Shown here: piece by piece, positions 1 through 12,300 of the stretch
Numbering within the stretch: the stretch's first letter is position 1
How the letters are laid out: the number at the start of each line of letters is the position of its first letter
Source of the DNA: Neodiprion pinetum
Lineage: Eukaryota; Arthropoda; Insecta; Hymenoptera; Diprionidae
NCBI RefSeq assembly: GCF_021155775.2
Contig: NC_060237.1
Span: forward strand, 8,581,832-8,645,831
Reading direction: 5' to 3'
Length of the DNA: 64,000 nucleotides
The notes under the pieces: generated by a model
Database searches by the model: none
What the model was told of the DNA's origin: nothing
What the model saw: the letters and a program-made list of their open reading frames with translations, nothing else
Position numbers and translations under genes: made by a program

Positions 1-3000
1 CGTACATATATACGGATGTATGTAATATACGTATACGTGAATTTAGAAGCTGTGTTCACCGTCTGCGGATATTTCTCCCCGTCTATAAACCGTCCGCAAA
101 GGCCAACCGAACGACAAAACTATCATTTTGTTTTGGAATTTCATCGCTGCAACTTATTTACGATAGGATACTTTTGGTATTAAGTCCGGCTTAAGAAGGT
201 AATGACAAGTATATAATATAACGGAAATAAAAATGATACGACCAGGGTGTATGATGATGGAACGCAACTGAAAATCATTGAGTTGAAAATTTTGTCGAAG
301 GAATATATTCTTCTTCATTCTTTCGTCGACCTTAATCTTCTCTCACAACGTCAGCAAAAGTATCTCGGCTTTTGTACCTTTATTTGTTAGAGCAAGAGTC
401 GAGTGTCCGTTGGAAATGATTCTCGATCAGTTGTTAATTAATAACTCTGAAAAAAAAAACGATAAACAACCGTGGTAATGCGAAGGTAAAAATAGAGTAG
501 GAAAGAAAAAAAGCATGAATGACTCGACGGTGGAAATATTTCGCAAGATTTCAGTTTGAATTGCACGAAAAGGAACGAAGTGAATTCCTCGACCGACAGA
601 GGGATGATTATTTATTGTACTGCGGTTGAGGTTGGAATTCGTGACATTCGTTAACCTAATCGGTGCAATTAAGGTATTTATATCTATATTCCAGACCGTG
701 GCGGTAGATAGTAAACACATAAATAAGCGAAGAATCTCTTTACGGCTCACCGAAATTGGCGTGACGAGAAGCGCCGATTTGTTTACTTATCAACTATAAA
801 TAGAAGGGAAAAATAATTAAAGTGGGTGGAAAAGTTATGTGATAAATAAATTGACGAGAATTTATATTAACGAATCATTATTGTTATTATTATTTATTTA
901 TTTATTTTTTTTTTTTTACGAATGGCATCGTAAAAAACCTCGTTTTCAACGTTACGAAAAACCCAATGTGGACAAAGAAACAAATTATACAGCTGTAACT
1001 GTCGTGATTTCTTTTTTTTATTTTCTTCTTCCTTTCGTTTCTCATCATGTTTGTACGTAACGAGTTTTGCATGTGTGACACGTTGTCACAGCAGATGATA
1101 ACCTACCTGATATATACCAAGTGAAAAACATTCACATTTGTTTAACATAGTTTTTGTCGCATTTGTACCCGGAAGTGAAGAGTATCGAAACTTCTGTAGA
1201 CTAACAATTTGAAGCCAATGTGAGATTGAAGGATAATAAATCATTGATAAGTGTTTGTTTGTTTGTTTTTTTTCCTTTTTAAATAACGATTTGTTTCCCA
1301 TTATAAATCGTTGCGATAACTTTACCAACTTCAAACATGATTGCTACTTCTGTTTGTACATATACCAAATTTATGGATACGTAATATCGTATCCGTGATA
1401 CTTGCTTTACTTTAACAATTATTTAATGATGTCATACCTTTTTCTCACGCACACCCGACATATCGGAGAGTAAATGAGGAGAAAAAATAAATCAAGAAAA
1501 ATGACGGAAAGTTCTTTTTTTTCTCACCCGACTGCTGCACCATCGGGACAAAAAGCGGAGCTAAAAATTCTTCTTGAAAATTGGACTATGCGTTTCTGAA
1601 TACCGTAAACCCCCCCACCGAAATAAAAAAAGAAAAAAGAACCGGGTTTCTCGAGTGTCTCGTTATATTTCCCCGTGGGAAAATTCGTTGTGTTCGGCCA
1701 ACGGGTCGCTGCTTATATACATATGTATATTATATCGTATATAACATATAGCGTGCAAGGGGCGATCAATCCATTTAGAAGGCGAAGCGATTTTGCCTTT
1801 CAATTGTTGAAAGCACGGCGCGTGCGAAATGCGGAGATTACTAGAGCTTATAGAAGGGGAAGATAAGATAGTTATTCGATTTGGCATTTTTTTTTTTTTT
1901 AATTCGAATCCAAGTTTTTTTTTCCAATTTGTACAAACAACGCGCTTCGAGTTTTCGCTTCCGCTCTACAGCCAGTATTTACGTACGTAGGCATGGTTAA
2001 ACAACCTCTCAAGTATAAAGCTGAAGGTGACGAGCCAGCCGCCCTTCATGGAGTTTGACGTTTTGTGTTATGTTAACTCAAAACGCCCCTTTTCCTTTCA
2101 GCAGAACGTGTTGCCCATCTTGTGCGCGTGTCTGTATTTTTATGATTTTTTATTTGCCTTAATTTCCCGATTTTCCGCTAAATCCAGCTATCAATAACAA
2201 CTCGCTGTTTATAATACAGCGCAAATCTCACGCGGCTGTGATCAAAAATATTCGACGTTTCTATTTTTCATTTTTACGTTTGAAGAGAATCGTTGAAAAA
2301 GAAAAGTTTGTCGTGTCATTTTGTTTTCAAGAGAAAACAATTATTTTGAAAAAAAAATATACACACTTGGAGCAGTTTTTAATTTTACCCTTTATCAGGA
2401 GCACCGATGATTATTATTTAATTGTGTTCAGAGAAGAACGATAATTCAGGGTTTTCAGGATTTTATTTTTTTCGCGTGATTTTATTCCGCATATCCTGTG
2501 TCGCGTACTCGCCGACGAAAATTTGCGTTTTTTTTTTTTTTTTTTTCACGTGATTGTCGTTTCCGAACGGAAATGGACCGCGGCCGGAATTCGGTAATGG
2601 GGAATCGCGCGGACGGGGTGATGAGATATAAACGGGTAAAACTCGCCGAGCGAAAACGCACACGCATACTTTAACCGTAGAATTTATTGTACGCGGCTAC
2701 TCACGACGGGAATTAGTTAATCGGCCATATTGGCAACAACCCGCGACTCGCGAATTGGCGAATCGTATACCAACTAGTTTTACCGAACCTATCGTTTGTT
2801 TGTTTTTTTTTTTTTTTTTTACGAGTTATGGATTCGCAAGAGCGTTACAAAATTAATAGCAATAATACAAATTACAGAATTTTGTATATTTTAGAAGAAA
2901 AATTAATTGCTTTTCTTGTAATGGTTAGATTAAAGCAATCATTGTTACAAGTTAAAATCAATTTTGATGAAATTTATACTTTAACTCGCTAATGTGTATA

Positions 3001-3431
3001 TGTAATGAGCATTAAAATTAAAAATAGCATTAAAAATCGGCTTAAAAACTTAATGAGGCAGAAATTAGTAACGTTAATGTAACGAAACATTGGGGAGGGA
3101 AAAATTACTATTTTGCAAGTTTATAGTGAATTTTAAACAGTCAAGTTTTCAAAATATGAACATATTCACTCTTATTATGATTTAGTGAAATTCAGACGTT
3201 CCAGCAACTGTGAAATAACGATTTTCCGAAACTTCAATCATTGCAATATCGTTACTAACTTCAGTCTCGTAAAAACTAGCTGTCTCTGTACGTTCATGTG
3301 TGTACAAACCTGCAGTAGCGTATCCCAAAGTCGAAGGTATGGAACAATATTGGACTGAACATGAATTTGAATAACAATAATAATAATAATAATAGCAACG
3401 ATAATAATATTACCTACACTAAGAGAAGTTT

Positions 3432-3545
3432 TTAGTTCCGGTTACCGCTCAGTTCTTAATTATTTTCATTTTTTACCACAGTCGAAAAATATAGTTCTAG
3501 GTAGAAAATGAAAATTAGTTGTCTAGCCGTTACCGGAAAGTCTAG
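3432..3545 (+). ncRNA. Long imperfect hairpin
   Basis: The inner stem 3463-3477 pairs with 3500-3514 for 15 contiguous positions, one of them G-U, around a 22-nt loop. After an internal loop, an outer stem pairs TTCCGGT (3436-3442) with ACCGGAA (3532-3538), plus shorter matches AC/GT and GCT/AGC. The overall length of 114 nt is within the range of insect microRNA precursors. The internal loop is larger than usual. I do not recognise a mature miRNA. A degraded inverted-repeat element is also possible. Confidence 0.3.
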
Positions 3546-4788
3546 TATCCGTTACTATTCTTTCCCATTACGATCACTGTTGTGAAAATTTAACGCTTGT
3601 GCAACGATAAATCGACGTTAAAGCCTTGTTTAACTAAAAAAGTAGAGTAAACCTCAGAAACCGATTTTGCGTTGCAATAACCAAAAAACTAGTCACTGTA
3701 ACAAATGAAATTATTCTCAATGTAATACGGACCATCCAGATTTCGTGAATTTTGTGATTAGCTCTAGTTCAGGTACACATACGCGTTGCATGTGTGACCA
3801 TATAAGACGAGTGCAATCCTCGTCACTTACCGGATACCTACATCTACTCGGTAATGCGCAATGCGATCATAATTATCTCGTCTTGTCGTCTCGAGGAAAC
3901 GTCGAGTCGCGGCGTATAATCGACGTACGTGCAAGTAAACTATCCCGTCCCCCCTCCCTCCAACTTTGGGGATCCTAATCGAATGTTAATTAACAACTCC
4001 GTTAATTACTATCTGCCAATTCTCTCGAGCCGCGAACACAAAGGACTTTGAGACACGTGTCGGCTGTTCGTATCGCGTTATACCTGAACATGCCGTTTGA
4101 GATACGGACTACGCCCGGGGTCCATAACCGGCGCAATCATTCGTGCTTGATCGGCTGTATACGCCTCCCGTTGTTGTCCGTAAACGTCGCGTTAACGAAA
4201 TACATCGTCTCGAGTCTGCGGAGCCGATTGGACCGGATATACGCGTCCACTCGTCGTAATCGGCACGTCCTACTTCCTGTTGATCCGCGAAAATCGAACG
4301 TCAAATTTCCAGAATCGTGTGTTTCGTGTGTATTCTTGTCGCGAAATCGTGAAATTCAGCAGAGAATATTAAAAAAACCGTTTGCGAAACGATTATTCAA
4401 ATCGTTCGGTAATTTTCGAACTGGTTTTTTTTTTTTTTTTTTTTTATTCTTGTTTTGTTTGGATTCGGCTTACCGTCGACGATAAAAGAGTAAATAAATG
4501 ATTTTTATACTTCTTTAAGTTGCAAACCAGTTTTGATCACGCGTCTCTTTCGGAGAGTTTTAGAAACTTTCGCAACTCTGAAGATTTCACACATATATTC
4601 GAGAACGATATCTCTGGAAAAATCTCTTCTCTCTCTAGCATGAAAAATAGTTTGAGCTAAAAAGACTGGTACCGACAAAAATGTAATTTTTCAAAGAACG
4701 TGACAAGCTTTAAACGAAACCAAACGCTGCCGGCTGCCTCCTACGTCAGTCAAATCGAACACGTAACGATATTCTCGAAAGTCAGATC

Positions 4789-4791
<3 letters not shown>

Positions 4792-4819
<28 letters not shown>
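4792..4819. repeat. TA dinucleotide microsatellite
   Basis: About 14 TA units run directly into further TA- and TG-rich sequence. Similar shorter tracts recur at 5473-5505 and 28328-28358. Confidence 0.9.
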
Positions 4820-4826
<7 letters not shown>

Positions 4827-6119
4827 TGTGTGTGTTACTGATTACCGAATGCTTAGCATGAAGTAGCAGGGATGCAAGTGTTTGGTATGGTATGTAAATG
4901 AGATGAATGGTACGCGAATCGTCTAATTTGAAATAAACGGAATTAATTTAACCTCCGGTTTCGCCTCGCTTAACTGGAGTTTTCCCCCTTGATTCCAATC
5001 TCATTTCTTTTCGTCTTTACTTTTTTTTTTTCTGTCCTTCATTTCGTCTCTCGAAAGTATTTAAGATTATAATTTGAAATTCTAATCCCGGGAATTCCCA
5101 ATTGAAATACTGTGCGGTTTTAAGAGAGGAATTGAAAAAAGGATTAACGCAGTCGTTTTAAGTTTTCTTTATACATGATATTTACGTGATTAAATTAATT
5201 TAATAATTAGTTTTGAACGTTATAGATGGTGAGATTTTTTTCTCTTACCTCAAGGAGGTTTCCCAACATTGATTATACAATGTCCACAATGTAAAATAAG
5301 AAAATTATTTCGCGAACAGTAACGCGATAAAACATGTCACACGAATCGGGACACGAAGACTTTTATAATTAATCGAATTGTTAATTACCGTTCTATCTCT
5401 CGATGCTGGAAATTACGGTTTAATGAGGCTTTTGGCCGGTAACGAAGCGGAGGAAAACTCGGCCGCACAAGATCTATATATATATATATATACGAGTATA
5501 TATAGGTGGAAGATTCCCTGATGGTAAAACAAACCAGAGAGTATAGACATTGGGTATTTATAACCTCCAGGCTTAAAGTTACACCCGCAGAATTTCTCTC
5601 TTTCTATCCTCTCCGCAGAGTATCGCTCTTCTCCTCTCTCTCCCTCTCTCGCATCTATCCATCTCCCAGGTGGCGGCCATCTTTATTCCGGGATTCGCGG
5701 GCTATCCAGACTGAGAGAAGCACAACCTCTGAATAACCAAACACTCGTGAATCATGCATTCTTGCCGTAGGTACAACAACCACCTCCTCGTCTCATATCC
5801 ACCCTGAGAAAAACAAGGACGAGCTACGCGAGGAAATTTTACCCGTAAGCTCGGTAAGGTGAATAAATTTTCTCGTCCCTTTAAATTAGTTGCCCCTTAA
5901 TTCGCATCGTAGGTACTCGGAATCAATGCGAAATCTAATCGTAATAACGATGCTTTATTAACAGTTTAAGAAATTTCAATTATTATTATTATTATTATTA
6001 CTATTATTATTATTATACACCGGGCGAGCTCATTAACGAGGCAGGGATCGTCTCACGGTTGAGAAGGAGAACAATGACGGTTTGAAATTCCTATCCAGAG
6101 TAATTGTCGCATTCCTGCG

Positions 6120-6350
6120 GTAGTCGGGGAGTAAATTGAAGGGTGAAGGGGGGAGGGGGGTGGACGAAGAAGGAAGGGAGGGATGTGGCCTGCCGGATGT
6201 GGTCGTCGTCATCGTCGTCGTCTCTCGCCTACCGCGTGTTTTGCAACGGCAACGCGGAATGTGCGAAAGGTCCGACGTTTAATTATTAGTGTCGAATACG
6301 CGATAACTAGATAAGTATATCCTGTAGGCCACTCCGACTCCTGGAGGAAC
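6120..6350 (+). other. Candidate noncoding 5' exon ending at donor GTAAGT
   Basis: A GC-richer stretch with GTC triplets (6202-6222) ends at AAC|GTAAGTATT, with the donor at 6351-6356, a near-perfect insect 5' splice site. No long reading frame is carried. A brat 5' UTR exon or an exon of a long noncoding RNA would fit. The exon start is unknown and the boundary given is where composition rises. Confidence 0.25.
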
Positions 6351-9300
6351 GTAAGTATTATTTCAACGCATGAGAACGCACGAGACGCTGCTGACAGATT
6401 TCTTTTTAACTAGGATTCTTTTTTGATAAATTAGCACTGGGCGGCAGGGATTAGAAAAGAAAAATTTTCATACAACTTGATCGCGTTTGCGACGATATTT
6501 TACACGAGGGTCGTCAAGTTTTTTTTCACGATACTGGCGAACGATAGTTTGCGATTGATGAATTTTGTTGATTAACTTTTAGGATGACGTTTTCTTCTAA
6601 TGGGATTAGAATTGTAGATTAACCGTCGTTGTACCTACTCAAGTTTATATTATTAACGTTAATTGCGGGTGAATCAAACTCGCGTTCAATCAATATACGA
6701 AATTTCGTACAAATTCGTATTGTTTGCAGTGTTTCAAAAAAGTAACATCCGTTCCATGGTTCAGAGGCAATATAATTATTGACAATAAGAAAAAAAAAAA
6801 AAAAAAATAAAAAGAAAGTGAATCGTACAATAAATTATGTATTCTTATTCCGGCGAAGGGTCGAGATAGAAAAAATTGACAAAAAACTAGTCGGATAAGG
6901 CTGTGGGGGCGATGTTTCAAGTTTCTACCATACCGATTACTGTATCATATGCGCTTATTCACGTATACGTATATCGTACGTACACGTATACACGCATATA
7001 CGTTGGTATTACGTGTATAAGCAAACGACTCCCTATCTCCGGAGTCTCTCCGTTGCGTTATCTCCCGTGGGACTAGCAGCACGTTCCTCTATAACATGGA
7101 GGTCTCTGGTATGGTAAGGCGACGCCGACGTCGCGACGACCATTTTCATCCTGCCGCAGAACTTCCTGTCCCGATACACTTCGATCCCTTCCGCGGTTAT
7201 CGCAAAATTGTATTTATTCCAAGCTAGGTTCTGTAACTGAAACGTATACACGAAAGCTCACGAATCGAACTTGGTTTGAACCGATAAGGAGGGAATATTT
7301 TGCTGGAATTGCTTATAAATGCATATTTGCACAAGGTGTGGGTGTGTTGTTGTTGTTGTTGTTATTATTATACATCATTTTCTACGCTGTCGATGCAACA
7401 GATTCAGGTTACTCGGGAAATACTCTTTAATGAATGATCCAGCTTTGTAATTTCTTTCTTCAGTGAATTTTCTCCGTCACATGAAGGAAATGAATACTTT
7501 TTTTTTTTTTTTTCCTTCCTTACGGTTAAATATCTCATTGACGTCCTCTTCGGTTACTCGAACGAAGCGGTTGAGAAACTTCCTCGTGCCTGATCAATAT
7601 ACGTATGTACATAGGAATGAATTATTTTTTTTTTTTATTTCATTTCTTTTTTTTTTTTTGATACGAAATGTTACACCGATTCTTTGATAGAGGGAGGAAG
7701 ATCAGAGACATTTGCCTCCTCCTTAAGAAACGGAAGAAGCAGAGTGGAGGGAGGAACGTCGTCGTCGTGTAGAGGAGGATAAGTGAAGAAGATCTAGGGT
7801 TGGATAGGGCTGAAATGACGCACTCAACACGAGCATCATCATCTTGTACACCCTCGCGACGGCGTTCTTCGCTCGGTCTTACGGGCAAGAAACAGATTAT
7901 TGTTGGTGCTTTGAACCGGCATTAGTGATGGCATCTCCTTAAAGACGACGTATATGTTTGTTCGTTGTTCCATGATTTCGGCTGAATGTCCTCAGGGTGC
8001 GTTGTAACCGCACACCTTGTTATTCTTGCCAAGTTTACATTTTGTATGTGAAACTGTGATTATCGTTTGAAATAACGAAGGTCAGATTTTAGAAAAAGTT
8101 TATGCTTGTCGGTAAAACATTGAAAATCGATTTATTTCCGGTAGAAACGAAAGTTGAAATTAAACTAGACATGGCGATTTTTCATGCCTATCGATTGATT
8201 TGTAAAATCCCGCAAGTTTCAAATTTTTTCATTTTCAACCGTTTTCGAGATCAATCGCCGTAGTTTTTCGGACAGAATGACGGACCGAGGTTTTTCTAAA
8301 AGGTTGTTTTTCGAACTCTAGAGGTTCGAAAGCGTAAAGATTCGTTGAAACTCGAAAAAGTCATTTTCCAACCGAAACAAATACTTTTCCCACATCGTCG
8401 AAGTTGATGAAAAATAAGAATATAAAAGACGAACAAAAATTTCATCCACTTTTGATGTATGGAATATCGTTTTTCTTTTTCTATCTTTTTTTTCTCCTAT
8501 CTTCTGCACGGTGTATTACTTATTAATTTTCGAATAATACAATTTCACCAACAACGTTTCAACGAACAATTTGTCATACGGATGAATTTTTTTTGTTTTT
8601 TTTCCCCACAAATATGTCAAAAACTAACGTAAAAAAATGTCTACAAAAAACTAGCAACGGATCGCATCATCGTCAGCGTCTAATGATAATGATTAATCAA
8701 TGTCGGGTGGGGGGGGGTTCATTTCACGTTCTTCCGGCCTTCGCCGGCTCTCTCTCTCTCTCTCTCTCTCTCCCATAGTAGAATTAACCTGGACTCGTAA
8801 CTCGATATCCGAGGCAAAGTTTCCTACGTCGTCTGGACATTAGTAACGCACACACAACGGTATGTGCACAGCGGGTTTGTTCCGCAGCGACGATAACTTT
8901 GGGGGAAAATAGCAGGGAGGAAGGGGGGGAACTGTGTCTATAGATACTGTACCGGGTGTCTGGTTGCTGCTTTTTCTTTATGAATTTTTTTTTTTTCATG
9001 CGTTTTTCCCGACCCAACGTGTCTCTGTACAATCTATAACGAAGCTTTATCAGGGTTTCTCGATACCTGGAAAAACCGGGAAACCTTGGGACATTTTTTT
9101 CTTCTTACCTTATTCTTTCTGCGTTTCGAACGATGTTTCATACTTGTATAATATTATGATATTATAGTTGTATGTGAAAATATTTTCAAATAAAAATAGA
9201 TCGTTATTTTTTCTTCATGTTACGTTGTGGTGAGGAAACGATTATTTCGATCGAACGATTTGATGGAAATATTTGAAATATTGTGAAAATATTATAATCA

Positions 9301-12300
9301 ATGACGGACATTAGTTGTAACTGAAAGCGGTCGGTGAACGTAGAAAGGAAATGTATACGAAATGGTGAAACGTTGAAGTTGCCTTGAAGAAACTGGTCTA
9401 GGAATTCTTTGAAGTTTTTTTCTACGACAACTCTATGACGGAAAAGGAAAAACAGTAAACAAAAATTTAGTTTGTCGATTTTTCTCTCTTTGAAACTTGA
9501 ACAAATTGAACAAACTTGAAGTCAATTGAAAATGTGATTCTAAGGGAGGAGTTCAACGTAATATTGAAGTACAAGTCAATTAAATAGCTATATAATTGGT
9601 AATGGAAGCTTTTCGCAACTTTTCGTCATCGGCGTTGTATCTTAAAATTTTGCGAAAATGAAGAGTGTCAAAAATTTGGTTAAAAATTGATAAGACGCGT
9701 GACTGTAATTTAAAATAAAGCCAACGTTCTTCGGTAAAACTCGCGCAAGCGTGTATAATTTTATTCGTTCCAACCAGCCGCGTTACGCGCTCTCGCTCAT
9801 ACTTTCATGCCTCGTATACTAAGAGGGTGTAAAATATCGTCGCTGTGGTGGTCGAAGGTTTCTCGCTTGCTGCGAACGGTAGGTAAGAAGCAGGTGGATT
9901 TTAGGTAGAAGCAACGCGCGTGGGAACGACCAACGGCTGCAACGAACCGTTGAACGATCAGTTTCGGGGATCTTTGCATACGCGTGAAGTAAAAAGCCAG
10001 CAAGAAAAATTTGAGAAAATCAACCAATTTATACCAACAAAGTCGGGGCACGCAGAAAAATTACGGATATTGTAGTAAATTGTATAGTGGAAGCGAAGTC
10101 GAAAATCGATCGCAGAATAGGTTGAGGGTGAAACGGTAGAATGATCGCAATAACATCGAAAATGTGGAAAGTCGGACGATAAAAAAGAGAAAAGGTGAAA
10201 ATATACCAAGTTAATTTCCATATTTTTCTACAATCCTCAAATTATTTTCACATTTCTTATGCATATATTTCCTAAGTTTTTTAATTCAACCACTCAGATT
10301 TTGATGATTACTTAATTTGTGATCCTTCTCTTGTGCATGACCGTTCTACCCTGTGACTTCAACACAATAAACCGAAGCGTCGTTTCAACGAACGATGGAA
10401 TAGTCTGAAAAGTGATGGAAAAAACTTGGGGAAATAACCGTCGTAACGCCGTCGAGGAGGATTATCGTTGCCAGGGTAACGTCGCCGCGTCCAGTTATCG
10501 CTACATTAGGCCTGACGGATCATCTGTTGCATCGTCGGCAGTTCCGATCGATCGATGACTGAACATGGAAATACTTGCTGAAAAGAAAATATCGAAATTT
10601 ATATCCTTTTGCCTTGCTGAAAACGGAAATAATATTCCTCAAATTATACAATCGATACAAAGAACGGATATGAATAATTTTCTGCCCATTATGTAGTACA
10701 AAATAATAATAATAATAATAATAATAATATGGACAAAATGCTATCAGAACACGGATGACGAATAAAAAAAATTCCTAATATACCTAAAAACGACTTTTTA
10801 TAGTTTTCCGACATTCTTCGAGCAAAAACCAGTTAGAAGTGTCCACCAGAATATATAAGTAACAAAAATCCTGTAAAAATAAATTTCGAGGGTAAACAAA
10901 TGCATTGAAAAAAAAATACAGCAGATGTTTGTTTGTGATTAAACAAAAAAAGAAAAAAAACGTTGAAAAATGAAGCTGCGTTAGAAAGAAATTTCGATAT
11001 CGTTTTGAATTTGAATTTTATCAATTCTATCCTTGCAGATAACGGATCGATGAAAATGAAAGTAAGATGATATGCGTTGATCTTTCAGCGATTTTCTTTT
11101 TCGTCTATACTTTTACACACGTTGACAATGATCCAGAGTCGAGGAACAAGTGCAGTTACCTGTCATCGTCTCTTGGCACGCATGCCGCTGTAAAGAGCAT
11201 TCTAGGTATTATTCAAATCCGGTATATCATCAATCGTGACGGCTATACGTTGGTCGACGTTGTGTGTTGAGACCGGGTATCCATCATTCTTAACTCACGC
11301 CGCGTTGTAGGAGGCGAACCTCCGATGCGTATAAACCCAAAGCCATAAGCCACGCCGCAAAGATGACGCTCAGATTTGAAGAGCCTTGCTCTGTATTTAT
11401 TATATTATACATGTAGTACATACATGTATGTGTTTGTGTTTGTAAATTTTTATTTTACTCTTAACTCCCCCCTGCGGGATTTTGAATATATTTTACACGG
11501 TGTGTAATAGAAAATCTATCAATTCGTGCACACAGTCTCGTTTTGTATTCTCGCTTTTCCTCTTTCTCTCTTTCTCTCTACCCTCTTTCTTCTAGGCGGC
11601 TAGTTTTATATTATACCCTCAGGTAAAACGATAATCTATAGGTAACCGAGTATGGAGAGACGGATGATGAATGAAAGGGATTCCGAAAGTGATATCTGAA
11701 ATGAAAAATCTTTGGTATGTATATGTGTGTGCGTGTGTGTGTATATGTATGTATGTACGTATGCATATGTCGGAACGGTTACATTATCATCGCCGACGAT
11801 CTTTGTACACGTCCTTCTTCTTGTTATTATTATACGCTATTGATTGGTTCTTCGACTCGCATTCATAGTTTTCAAGTCCTTTCGTTTGCGTGTAATGTGT
11901 GTTGGGGGTCGTGATTTGACAAATCGTCGAAATTCTTTTCACACGAGAAGAAACTTTCCCTTTTTACGTAGAGATGTTCTTTTTCTTTCCACGCCTTTCT
12001 TCCTTTATTTCACATCTTCGAAAATATTCGATACGTTGTTATTAACGTGTATGTGAATATTTATGTAATCCGTATTAAACTGCTAGCTCTAAATCTATTT
12101 TTCGTTTTTCTGATTTCAGGTGAGTTGACGCGCTTTGGTTTATTTCTCGAATCTGAATCATCAACTGGTGAAGTATAAACATATTTAACAATGCGTAATT
12201 GTGATATTATATTCTTTTTTGTGATATTATATTTTCTTTATTTATTACATTGAATGGTTATTTGAGTTTACTGAATCATTGTTTTTTGGTGTATACCCAT

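Noticed and set aside
4048..4485. 145-codon + strand open frame in a CpG-richer island
   Set aside because: It ends in a poly(T)-encoded Phe run and shows no family features; a regulatory island is more likely.
11310..11330. GGAGG/CCTCC mini hairpin near a TTCG-like loop on the minus strand
   Set aside because: The stem is only five pairs, and no tRNA or riboswitch structure surrounds it.
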